From the IMG/VR virus record IMGVR_UViG_3300010373_001271, positions 1-35,828 of that record: DNA of 35,828 bases; one strand, given 5' to 3'. Under the pieces are notes generated by a model. That model was given only the letters and a program-made list of their open reading frames with translations. It ran no database searches and was not told the origin of the DNA. A program made the position numbers and the translations under genes. Source of the DNA: a virus. Position 1 is the stretch's first letter. Each line of letters opens with the position of its first letter. Below, piece after piece: positions 22,403 through 29,765 of this stretch.

Positions 22403-25222
22403 ATGGCGAAACGGCTTTTTCTTCTGGATGGCATGGCGCTCGTGTACCGCGCCCACTTCGCGCTCATCGCGCGGCCGATTTTTACGTCCAAAGGCGTCAA
22501 CACGTCCGCGCTCTACGGCTTCACCCAGACCCTGCTGGAAATCTTGAGCAAACAACAGCCGACGCACCTCGCCGTCGCATTCGACACGGATGCGCCGACG
22601 CCGCGGCACACGGTTTATCCGGAATACAAAGCCACGCGCCAGGCGATGCCGGAGGATTTGTCGGCGGCGTTGCCGCACGTGCGACGGATGCTGGAAGCCT
22701 TCCACGTGCCGATTTTGGAATGCGACGGCTACGAGGCGGATGACATCATTGGCACGCTCGCGCGACGCGCGGAGAAGGAAGGTCTTCAAACTTACATGGT
22801 CACGCCGGATAAGGACTTCGGCCAGCTCGTGGATGAGAACACGTTTCTTTACCGGCCCTCGCGCGCGGGCGACGGCGTGGAAATCATGGGCGTGGAGGAG
22901 ATCAAGCAGCGTTGGGGCATCCAACGGCCGGAACAAGTCATCGATATTCTCGCGTTGATGGGCGATTCGGTGGACAACGTGCCTGGCGTGCCGGGGGTCG
23001 GCGAAAAAACGGCGATGAAGCTCGTGGGTGAATTCGGCACCGTGGAAAATTTGCTCGCGCGCAGCGGCGAACTGAAAGGGAAGCTCAAGGAAAATGTGGA
23101 AAAGAATCGCGAGGTTGCGTTGCTCTCGAAAAAACTGGTGACGCTGTCGTGCGACGCGCCCTGCGATTACAAGTTGGAAGAGCTCAAGCTGCGTCCGCCG
23201 GACGAGCCGAAAGTGAAGGAGCTTTTGATCGAGTTCGAGTTCAATTCGATCGGGAAGCGCTTGTTCGGTGAAGATTTCAAAGCCGGCAGGGGATTTGGCC
23301 CGGCAGCTTCACCGGTCAGCAAAGGCGAAGCGTCGGAGCGCCGATCTCCTGATCGGCGCGAACAAGCAGAAGGTGCAACCTCCGCCGAGCAGCCTCCGAG
23401 CATTCCAAAAGCAGATTTGAAATTCCTGCCAGACGTGCCGCACGATTATCAAATCGTTTCGACCTGCGCGCAGCGCACGGAATTGATGGAAACGCTGCGC
23501 GCATCTAAATCGTTTTCACTCAAAGTGCGGACACACGGCGAGGACGCCAAGGACGCGCGACTGGCGGGATTGGCTTTTTCCCTGAAGGCGCACGCTGGAT
23601 TTTACGTGCCCCTCTCCGATGACGTGAAGGGCGCGGAGGAAATTCTTCAACAGTTCCGCGGCGTGCTGGAGTCGGATACGATCGAGAAGATCGGGCACAA
23701 TCTAAAATTCGACGCCAGCGTGCTGAAGTGGCGCGGCATTTCGCTGCGCGGAAAACTTTTTGACGCAATGGTCGCACACAGCCTGGTTGAGCCCGACATG
23801 CGGCATACGCTGGGCTATTTGTCCGAGGCGTATCTCGGCTACAGCGTGAGCGCGGCCGCCGAGGAAAAAAAAGAGGAGCAACTCAGCCTCGGCGATGTGG
23901 CCTCGGAAAAGATCGCCGAACGCGCCATGGAAGCCGCCGACGTGGCGCTGCAATTGCGCGCAGCGCTGGAGCCATTGCTGAAGGAAAAGGGACAGGAACG
24001 CGTGTTTTATGAAATTGAAGCGCCGTTGATCCCGGTGCTGGTGGACATGGAGTTCGAAGGCATTCGCGTGGAGTCCACCGCATTGTCGGAATTTGCCACA
24101 CAACTTTCGCGCGAGATGGCGCAATTGGAGAAAACAATCTGCCAGGCGGCCGGGCGGGAGTTCAATTTGAATTCGCCGCGGCAATTGGGCGAAGTCTTCT
24201 TCGAGGTGATGAAAATTTGCGAGGCTCCCAAGAAAACCAAGACCGGCCAATACGCGACCGACGAACAAACGCTGCTCGCGCTTGCTCCGGACCACGAAGT
24301 CGTGCGGAAGCTTTTGGATTATCGAGCCGCGTCGAAATTAAAATCCACCTACGCGGATGCCTTGCCAACGGCGATCTGGCCAAAGACGAATCGCGTTCAC
24401 ACTACTTACAACCAGGTGGCGACCGCGACCGGCCGTTTGAATTCTCAAAATCCGAACCTCCAGAACATTCCCATCCGCAGCGAACGCGGCCAGGAAATTC
24501 GCAAGGCCTTCGTGCCGCGTGACGCAAAACATCGCCTGCTCTCCGCGGATTATTCGCAGATTGAATTGCGCATCATCGCGGGACTGAGCCGCGAGGCGGG
24601 GTTGCTGGAGGCATTTCGCACTGGCGCGGACGTGCACACGGCCACGGCGGCGAAAGTTTATGGCGTCGCGGCGGATGGGGTGACGACTGAGATGCGTAGC
24701 AAGGCGAAAATGGTGAATTACGGCATCGCGTATGGCATCTCCGCGTTCGGCCTGGCGCAGCGGTTGGGCATTCCCCGGCGCGAGGCCGCGGAGATCATTG
24801 ACCAATATTTCAAGCAATTTTCCGGCATCCGCAAATACATGGATGACACCATCGAGTTCGCGCGCAAAAATGGCTATGTGGAAACCGTGACCGGCCGCCG
24901 GCGCTACATCCGTGACATCCGGTCATCGAATGCCACCGTGCGCGGCAGCGCGGAGCGCAACGCCATCAACGCCCCCATCCAGGGCACCGCCGCGGACATG
25001 ATCAAGCTGGCGATGATTCACATTCAGGCCGAGTTGCAGAAACGGAAGCTGAAGACGAAGATGCTGTTGCAGGTGCACGACGAACTGGTGTTTGACCTAT
25101 TGAAAACCGAAGAAAGGGAAGTGCTGCCAATCGTGGAAGAGAAAATGAAAGCGGCCATTGCGCTGGAAGTGCCAATTGAAGTGGAAATGGGCGTAGGTGA
25201 AAACTGGCTGGAGGCGCACTAA
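22403..25222 (+). CDS. polA: DNA polymerase I
   Basis: Repair and Okazaki-fragment polymerase, 939 residues. The start at ATG 22403 (MAKRLFLLDGMALVYRAH) is where Pol I proteins begin; the open frame upstream crosses a REP-like element and is ignored. Residues 1-290 are the 5' nuclease (YEADDIIGTLAR, GDSVDNVPGVPGVGEKTA). The 3'-5' exonuclease domain (about 350-540) lacks the catalytic DxE; the strand reads FSLKVRTHG instead of LDTET. It keeps IGHNLKFD, so proofreading is probably lost. The polymerase domain carries motif A (LLSADYSQIELR, about 712-723), motif B (KAKMVNYGIAYG) and motif C (LLQVHDELVFD, about 887). A palindromic repeat adds an Arg/Ser-rich segment at about residues 310-325. Confidence 0.97.
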   Translation: MAKRLFLLDGMALVYRAHFALIARPIFTSKGVNTSALYGFTQTLLEILSKQQPTHLAVAFDTDAPTPRHTVYPEYKATRQAMPEDLSAALPHVRRMLEAFHVPILECDGYEADDIIGTLARRAEKEGLQTYMVTPDKDFGQLVDENTFLYRPSRAGDGVEIMGVEEIKQRWGIQRPEQVIDILALMGDSVDNVPGVPGVGEKTAMKLVGEFGTVENLLARSGELKGKLKENVEKNREVALLSKKLVTLSCDAPCDYKLEELKLRPPDEPKVKELLIEFEFNSIGKRLFGEDFKAGRGFGPAASPVSKGEASERRSPDRREQAEGATSAEQPPSIPKADLKFLPDVPHDYQIVSTCAQRTELMETLRASKSFSLKVRTHGEDAKDARLAGLAFSLKAHAGFYVPLSDDVKGAEEILQQFRGVLESDTIEKIGHNLKFDASVLKWRGISLRGKLFDAMVAHSLVEPDMRHTLGYLSEAYLGYSVSAAAEEKKEEQLSLGDVASEKIAERAMEAADVALQLRAALEPLLKEKGQERVFYEIEAPLIPVLVDMEFEGIRVESTALSEFATQLSREMAQLEKTICQAAGREFNLNSPRQLGEVFFEVMKICEAPKKTKTGQYATDEQTLLALAPDHEVVRKLLDYRAASKLKSTYADALPTAIWPKTNRVHTTYNQVATATGRLNSQNPNLQNIPIRSERGQEIRKAFVPRDAKHRLLSADYSQIELRIIAGLSREAGLLEAFRTGADVHTATAAKVYGVAADGVTTEMRSKAKMVNYGIAYGISAFGLAQRLGIPRREAAEIIDQYFKQFSGIRKYMDDTIEFARKNGYVETVTGRRRYIRDIRSSNATVRGSAERNAINAPIQGTAADMIKLAMIHIQAELQKRKLKTKMLLQVHDELVFDLLKTEEREVLPIVEEKMKAAIALEVPIEVEMGVGENWLEAH
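23335..23360. repeat. REP-like palindrome inside the polA coding sequence
   Basis: A perfect nine-base stem, GCGCCGATC (23338-23346) and GATCGGCGC (23351-23359), around TCCT. Including flanks the 26 bases match the reverse complement of 22310-22335 with one loop difference. It is read in frame as Ser/Glu/Arg/Pro/Asp residues between the 5' nuclease and 3'-5' exonuclease domains, a linker where an insertion is tolerable. The host gene stays open. Confidence 0.7.
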
Positions 25223-25245
25223 CCTGCGAAGTGCTCCGTCGCAAT

Positions 25246-25491
25246 TTATCGAAAGGACTCCATATTCAGTCCGCTACCTTCAATGATACTTTTGAGAGTT
25301 CCAATCGGGATAGGTTTGTTTCCGTGCTTCGCGACAATCACCTGACGACCGTTTTCGTGGCGCCATTTTTGATGACTGCCGGATTGTGCGACCAGTTGGA
25401 AACCGTGCCTGCGCAGAATCTTGACGACCTCTTTTGCGTTGCGGATTGGAATCGCTGACTCACGGCACGGCGAGTTTGACCACTTTCGCAC
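25246..25491 (-). CDS. hicA: HicA-type mRNA interferase toxin
   Basis: Small toxin that cleaves mRNA and is held in check by HicB. The C-terminal 65 residues are typical: IRNAKEVVKILRRHGFQLVA, then QSGSHQKW with the catalytic His in GSH, RQVIVAKHGNKPIPIGTLKS and a final helix. The start is uncertain. In frame there is a GTG at 25491 (81 residues), inside the end of hicB. The GTG that overlaps hicB's stop is out of frame. The frame is also open further up to 25662 and joins the first 18 residues of HicB because hicB is frameshifted, giving a possible 138-residue fusion. Confidence 0.8.
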   Translation of the reverse strand: MRKWSNSPCRESAIPIRNAKEVVKILRRHGFQLVAQSGSHQKWRHENGRQVIVAKHGNKPIPIGTLKSIIEGSGLNMESFR

Positions 25492-25662
25492 CTTTTTTAA
25501 TTTTGACCGGAGTAGGCTCAAACCACAGCCGCAACGCTTCCTTCGCGTTCGCGATTGCTTCCTCCTCCGTATCACCGGCTGACGCGCAGCCAGGCAGTTC
25601 AGGGAAACAGCCGACCAGCGATTGGTTTCGGGATCGTGCTCAACGACTAGCCGAAGTTTCAT
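25460..25662 (-). pseudogene. hicB: HicB antitoxin, frameshifted by one base
   Basis: HicB would neutralise HicA and repress the operon. Starting at ATG 25662 the first 18 residues are MKLRLVVEHDPETNRWSA. The rest of the family pattern continues in another frame as CFPELPGCASAGDTEEEAIA ... EALRLWFEPTPVKIKKG and ends AVP-stop at 25460. The 203-base length is one short of the 204 needed for 67 residues plus stop, so one base is missing near 25609-25610 (between the GGC and TGT codons). Either the antitoxin is dead or the sequence has an error. The toxin gene follows on the same strand. Confidence 0.8.
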
Positions 25663-25717
25663 AATACGGAAATAGTTTTAATTTCTGGCCAAAGCAAGTT
25701 TGTCGAATTGAATTCAA

Positions 25718-26095
25718 TCACAACCGATGCGCCTTCAAAAATTTCCTAAACGCCGAGCACGCAAACAGCATCGGATAATCCCGCCGCATGGTTTCTACGG
25801 AAACCTTGCCCCACAAGAGATTCGCCCAGTGGTTGGGAAATTCCTGGCATTGCTGCGGCTTCACGGCATGGACGAGACACGAGTTGCCCTCCAGGAAAAT
25901 GCACGAGTGGTCGTCGCGCTCTTTAAGCGCAAGCCCGGTCCGGTCGTTGCGAAGACGCGTATGTCGCTCAACGAAATCCTTTTCGCTCAAACCCAGAAAT
26001 GCCGCGAGCTTTCGCGCATCATCACCGACGAGCCGGACCTCACCCGGCCAGCGGCAACAGGCAGCGCATCGTTGGCATTGAAGGTCGAATTCCAT
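25718..26095 (-). CDS. YkgJ-family Cys-cluster (zinc/iron-chelating) protein
   Basis: A 125-residue protein of the YkgJ family, whose conserved Cys cluster is thought to bind zinc or iron; substrate unknown. The hallmark CQRCAACC (C-x2-C-x2-CC) lies at residues about 7-14, followed by C in HSCIFL, C in NSCLVH and C in QQCQEFP. These are the expected later ligands. The start at ATG 26095 (MEFDLQCQRC) puts the cluster at the N-terminus as in the family. A longer open frame to 26278 has no family similarity. No Shine-Dalgarno is visible. It is divergent from the addiction-module gene at 26205. Confidence 0.85.
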   Translation of the reverse strand: MEFDLQCQRCAACCRWPGEVRLVGDDARKLAAFLGLSEKDFVERHTRLRNDRTGLALKERDDHSCIFLEGNSCLVHAVKPQQCQEFPNHWANLLWGKVSVETMRRDYPMLFACSAFRKFLKAHRL

Positions 26096-26168
26096 GTTGA
26101 CGGGATGTGTTTGAGTATAGGCCGATACGGGAACCAAATCAATCGTTCGATTCAGCGTCAAATCCACT

Positions 26169-26197
26169 TTGGCGAGTGATTCCTGCGAAGATAATAT
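26169..26197 (+). promoter_or_regulatory. Promoter candidate for the addiction-module gene
   Basis: TTGGCG (26169-26174) and TAATAT (26192-26197) are 17 bases apart. The ATG at 26205 is only seven bases past the -10, so the transcript would begin at or next to the start codon. Confidence 0.35.
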
Positions 26198-26204
26198 TTT
26201 CTCT

Positions 26205-26408
26205 ATGAGCAAGGAGAAAATAATCGAGGCCGTCAGGGCTTTGTCGGAAAAGGAGCGGCTAGAGTTGGCGCGCCGCATTATTCAGAGCATCGAATCTGAA
26301 TCCAGCGAAACCGAGCAGGTTGCTGAAGCGGTACGCGGGATTGAGGATGTTGTCACCGGGAAAGTTGCAGGATTAAGTGAAACGGAATTTCGGAATGCCT
26401 TGAGATGA
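26205..26408 (+). CDS. Putative addiction-module component (antitoxin-like)
   Basis: A 67-residue protein starting MSKEKIIEAVRALSEKERLE followed by LARRIIQSIES. A Leu-Ser-x2-ER-x2-Leu-Ala segment like this is typical of the small 'addiction module component' family, the presumed antitoxin of a RelE/HigB-type pair. No toxin-like gene follows: the next gene, overlapping by ATGA at 26405, is a lipoprotein. The module is therefore an orphan or the partner was lost. ATG 26205 is chosen over an upstream in-frame codon because the family begins here. Confidence 0.75.
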   Translation: MSKEKIIEAVRALSEKERLELARRIIQSIESESSETEQVAEAVRGIEDVVTGKVAGLSETEFRNALR

Positions 26409-26852
26409 GAGTTTTCTTTGCCGTGGTTGCCTTGAGTGCGGTCGGATTTCTTGCGGGATGCGATCGCAAACAGGATTCAATTTGGAAATGGAAGTATTCG
26501 GAAATCAAGAGAGTCGTGTCGCCGGATGCCAAGGTCGACGCGGTGATTGCGGATGGAGATGCTGGAGCCGTCACCCGGACAACGACCTTTATTTTTCTAG
26601 TACCACACGGGGCAAAAGTAGATGAAGAAAATGACGACAATTGCCCGGTCTTCCGGAGCGGACGACGTCAAAAACCTGAACCTTGTGTGGAGCAAGCCTA
26701 AATTCCTGGAAATCCATTTTGATGAGGCGAGAGTAATCCAGTTCCAAAATTACTGGCAGAGCCGCGAGGCGGAGGATTTTCACTATCTTGTGGAAACCAG
26801 ATTATTTCCCGAAAAAGACTCCTCGCTGCCGTTGGAACTGCGAGAATGGTAA
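26405..26852 (+). pseudogene. Lipoprotein gene frameshifted by one base
   Basis: The 5' part (26405 on) encodes a lipoprotein signal (MRVFFAVVALSAVGFLAGCD, lipobox LAGC) and then VSPDAKVDAVIADGDAGAVT and TTFIFLVPHGAKVDEENDD. This is the usual order of a small lipoprotein family that begins with SPDxxxDAV. The expected continuation, ADDVKNLNLVWSKPKFLEIH ... FQNYWQ, is in a different frame and ends at TAA 26852. The total of 448 bases is one more than a multiple of three, so one base seems inserted near 26657. Read through, it would give about 149 residues. A sequencing error is the alternative. Confidence 0.65.
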
Positions 26853-27003
26853 TAGGCACGGCTCATTGCTGGTCCGGCAAAGTTGCGGATAAAGTTTTGG
26901 TGTTGCGGTGCAGATATTCGCTTGGCGAACGGGCCGGGCGCGAATAAATTCGCCTTGTGCGCGCGTGCCACTCAACGCGAACGAGCCTGAGGACTTTTTC
27001 GTT

Positions 27004-29100
27004 ATGAAAGAATATCAGCCCGCGGACATCCGCAACTTCGCCATCGTCGGCCACGCTTCTTCCGGGAAAACCATGCTCAGCGAAGCCATGCTCGCCTGCG
27101 CGGGCGTCATCAATCGCATGGGCAGCATCCCGGCCGGGTCCACGGTTTCCGATTATCACGAAAGCGAAAAGCAGCGGCAAATTTCCGTCTCCGCCACGCT
27201 CATGCACCTCGAATGGCTGGGGAAAAAATTCAACCTTCTCGATTGCCCGGGCTATGCGGATTTTATCAGCGAAGGTTTGGGCGCGCTGCGCGTCGGCGAT
27301 TTTGCGCTCATCGTCGTGAACGCGAATCACGGTGTCAGCATCGGCACCGATGCGGCATGGAAATACGCGACGGAAGATGACATTCCAAAGATGATCGTCA
27401 TCAATGCGTTCGACAAGGAGGACACCGATTTTGAACGCGTGATGACGCAATTACGCGAGCATTTTGGCGCGCGCATTTTTCCAGTCAGCCTGCCGATCAA
27501 TCCCGGGCCGGGTTTCAATCAATTGCTGGACACGATTCGCAGCGAAGTCATTACCTACGCCGGCGATCGCAGCGGAAAATTTACCGAAACGCCCGCCTCG
27601 GGTGAATTGACGGACCGCGTTTCCGAGTTGCACCGGGAGTTGATTGAATACATCGCCGAGGCGGACGATTCACTAATGGAAAAGTGGATGGACAAGGGCA
27701 CGCTGACGGAGGAGGAATTGCGCGCGGGCTTGCACGCGGCGGTGCAGAAACAATCCTTCGTGCCGGTGTTTTGTGCGTCGGCGGAAAACAACATCGGCGT
27801 GGCCCGCATGATGGATTTCATTGCCAAGTACGGCTCGTCGCCGGTGGATCGCGAGAAAGTGAAGGCGCTGGATGCCAACGGCAAGGACGTGGACGTGGCG
27901 CTCACGGATCCCGACGCGGTTTGTTATGTGTTCAAAACCATGAGCGAAGCGCAGTTCGGGGAACTATCGTTTTTTCGCATTTATTCCGGGCACGTGAAAT
28001 TCGGCTCGGAATTATACAATACCGACCGGCGCACGTCGGAAAAAATCGGGCAGATTTATGTCTTGAACGGCAAAAATCGCGAGACGGTTCAATCGCTCGG
28101 GCCGGGGGACATCGGCGCGGTGGTGAAATTGAAGGACACGCACACGGGCAACACGCTCTGCAGCGCGAAACGGCCGGTATCGCTGCCGAAGGTCGTCTAT
28201 CCAAAGCCGAACATTCACGCGGCGTTGAAGAGCACGAACAAAGGCGAAGAGGATAAGGTTGCCTCCGGCCTGGCGGCGTTGCATCACGAGGACCCGACGT
28301 TTTTGCATCACGTGGATTCGGAATTGCACCAGACCGTTTTGTCCGCGCAAGGCGAGTTGCACCTGGAAGTCATCGCGGAACGTTTGCGGCGGCGTTACGG
28401 CGTCCACGTGGAATTGCACGAACCGCGCGTGCGTTATCGCGAGACGATCAAGGGCCGCGGCGAATCGAAATATCGGCACAAGAAACAAACCGGCGGCGCG
28501 GGGCAATTCGCGGAAGTGTGGATGCGCATCGAACCGACAGCGCGCGACACCGGCGTGGAGTTCACACAATCATTGGTCGGTCAGAACGTGGATCGCGTGT
28601 TCGTGCCATCGGTGGAGAAGGGCGTGAACAAGGCGTGCGAAGAGGGGATCGTGGCCGGCTACCGCGTCGTCGATTTGAAGATCGATTTTTACGACGGCAA
28701 AATGCACCCCGTGGATTCCAAGGACATCGCCTTTCAAATCGCGGGATATTTTGCCTTCAAAGAAGCGTTTGCCGCCGCGCGGCCCTGTTTGCTGGAGCCG
28801 ATTTACACGGTCGAAATCCGCGTGCCGGAGGATTTCATGGGCAAAGTCATGGGCGACCTCTCGAGCCGGCGCGGAAAAATTCAAGGGATGGACACCGATG
28901 GCGCCTTCCAGGTCATCCGCGCCCACGTGCCCGCCAAGGAACTGTATCGCTATTCCAGCACGCTGCGGTCCTTGACCGGCGGCCGCGGCGTGCACACCGA
29001 GGAATTCAGCCATTACGAAGAGATGCCGCGCGAGGCCGAGCAACGGGTGGTGGAGGACAGCAAAAAGCACCGGCAACAGTTACAGGCGGAGGTGCACTGA
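27004..29100 (+). CDS. Elongation factor G-like translational GTPase (EF-G2 type)
   Basis: A 698-residue full-length EF-G paralogue. ATG 27004 is chosen because EF-G homology starts at once; the open frame upstream is low quality. The P-loop reads GHASSGKT (16-23) instead of the AHIDAGKT of canonical EF-G. The G2 region has RQISVSATL, G3 is DCPGYADF (about 80-87) and G4 is NAFDKED (about 134) instead of NKMD. Domain IV features are present (HKKQTGGAGQFAEVWMRIEP) and the C-terminal domain has EVRVPEDFMGKVMGDLSSRR-like text. The altered motifs are typical of EF-G2 or EF-G-like proteins rather than the main fusA product. Canonical ribosomal neighbours are absent. Exact role is unknown. Confidence 0.92.
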   Translation: MKEYQPADIRNFAIVGHASSGKTMLSEAMLACAGVINRMGSIPAGSTVSDYHESEKQRQISVSATLMHLEWLGKKFNLLDCPGYADFISEGLGALRVGDFALIVVNANHGVSIGTDAAWKYATEDDIPKMIVINAFDKEDTDFERVMTQLREHFGARIFPVSLPINPGPGFNQLLDTIRSEVITYAGDRSGKFTETPASGELTDRVSELHRELIEYIAEADDSLMEKWMDKGTLTEEELRAGLHAAVQKQSFVPVFCASAENNIGVARMMDFIAKYGSSPVDREKVKALDANGKDVDVALTDPDAVCYVFKTMSEAQFGELSFFRIYSGHVKFGSELYNTDRRTSEKIGQIYVLNGKNRETVQSLGPGDIGAVVKLKDTHTGNTLCSAKRPVSLPKVVYPKPNIHAALKSTNKGEEDKVASGLAALHHEDPTFLHHVDSELHQTVLSAQGELHLEVIAERLRRRYGVHVELHEPRVRYRETIKGRGESKYRHKKQTGGAGQFAEVWMRIEPTARDTGVEFTQSLVGQNVDRVFVPSVEKGVNKACEEGIVAGYRVVDLKIDFYDGKMHPVDSKDIAFQIAGYFAFKEAFAAARPCLLEPIYTVEIRVPEDFMGKVMGDLSSRRGKIQGMDTDGAFQVIRAHVPAKELYRYSSTLRSLTGGRGVHTEEFSHYEEMPREAEQRVVEDSKKHRQQLQAEVH

Positions 29101-29121
29101 AGGGAGTTTTCCAATACTTCA

Positions 29122-29156
29122 AAATGCTACATTAGTCATCTCTGACCCCTTTCCCC
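29122..29156 (+). repeat. Dispersed short repeat, copy A
   Basis: Core ACATTAGTCATCTCTGACCC (29129-29148), preceded by AAATGC. Close variants are found at 31687-31721 (minus strand) and 35146-35180 (plus). It fills the short gap between the EF-G-like gene and the minus-strand immunity candidate. Its association with the transposase remnant suggests a REP-type element. Confidence 0.5.
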
Positions 29157-29162
29157 AAGTTG

Positions 29163-29750
29163 CTACTGGCTGACAGCCGACTGTTGAGCTTGCCACTTCT
29201 CGGCGTTCTTCATGGCTCGCCGCAAAACGTCTCGATCCACTTCCCATTTTTCGTCTTGGTCAAGACAGTCTAACCATTTTCGGATTAAAGCCCATTGCTG
29301 CTTCGTGAACAACTTCCATCGCTCCTGCCTCCGTGCACTCACCTGTTTTTGGTCTATATAAGCAAGTGTATCTGAGATTTCAGGGTGTTCCGCCAAAAGC
29401 TTCGCCTCGACATCTTTCACTGACTCTGGCCATTTGCCTATCTCTACATCAGCCAACATATCAATCAGCCAATCTACCAGCAGGCTTGTTTTCTTCGCGT
29501 CAACCTGCGACTGCTTAATGAAGGCGGGGAAGAAGTAATGAAACGCTTGAGGGTTCAGCCAAGATCCGATATCGAAGAATCCCTGCAGAAAGTCGGATCC
29601 AATATCCTCCCAATTTTTGCCCTTTAACTTTTCAGCCTCAATGCGATCATCTTCAAATTCAGAGAGTTCGCCCTCCGTGGTGCGAGCCAAATCCTTTGGA
29701 AATTCGCGTTGAAAAGCTTTGTGAAGCTCTGTATCCGAAATCGTGATCAT
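29163..29750 (-). CDS. Candidate RHS immunity protein (DUF6714-like)
   Basis: A 195-residue, strongly acidic soluble protein (TTEGELSEFEDDRIEAEKL), with an aromatic core (ADFLQGFFDIGSWLN-like, then AFHYFFPAFIKQSQ) and a helical C-terminus ending in KNAEKWQAQQ. ATG 29750 lies 15 bases after the stop of the RHS gene on the same strand. That is the standard place for the immunity protein that blocks the RHS C-terminal toxin. The FHYFFPAFI-type segment resembles a family (DUF6714) I associate with such loci. This is from memory and position, not a search. Confidence 0.6.
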   Translation of the reverse strand: MITISDTELHKAFQREFPKDLARTTEGELSEFEDDRIEAEKLKGKNWEDIGSDFLQGFFDIGSWLNPQAFHYFFPAFIKQSQVDAKKTSLLVDWLIDMLADVEIGKWPESVKDVEAKLLAEHPEISDTLAYIDQKQVSARRQERWKLFTKQQWALIRKWLDCLDQDEKWEVDRDVLRRAMKNAEKWQAQQSAVSQ

Positions 29751-29765
29751 TTGATACCGTTCTAT

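Noticed and set aside
22163-22936. 257-codon minus-strand frame opposite polA
   Set aside because: Mirror frame of the conserved 5' nuclease domain; Arg-rich and without family features.
25707-25718. ATTGAATTCAAT palindrome upstream of hicB as a HicB operator
   Set aside because: Only 12 bases, single copy, and it overlaps the stop codon of the YkgJ gene; no second half site.
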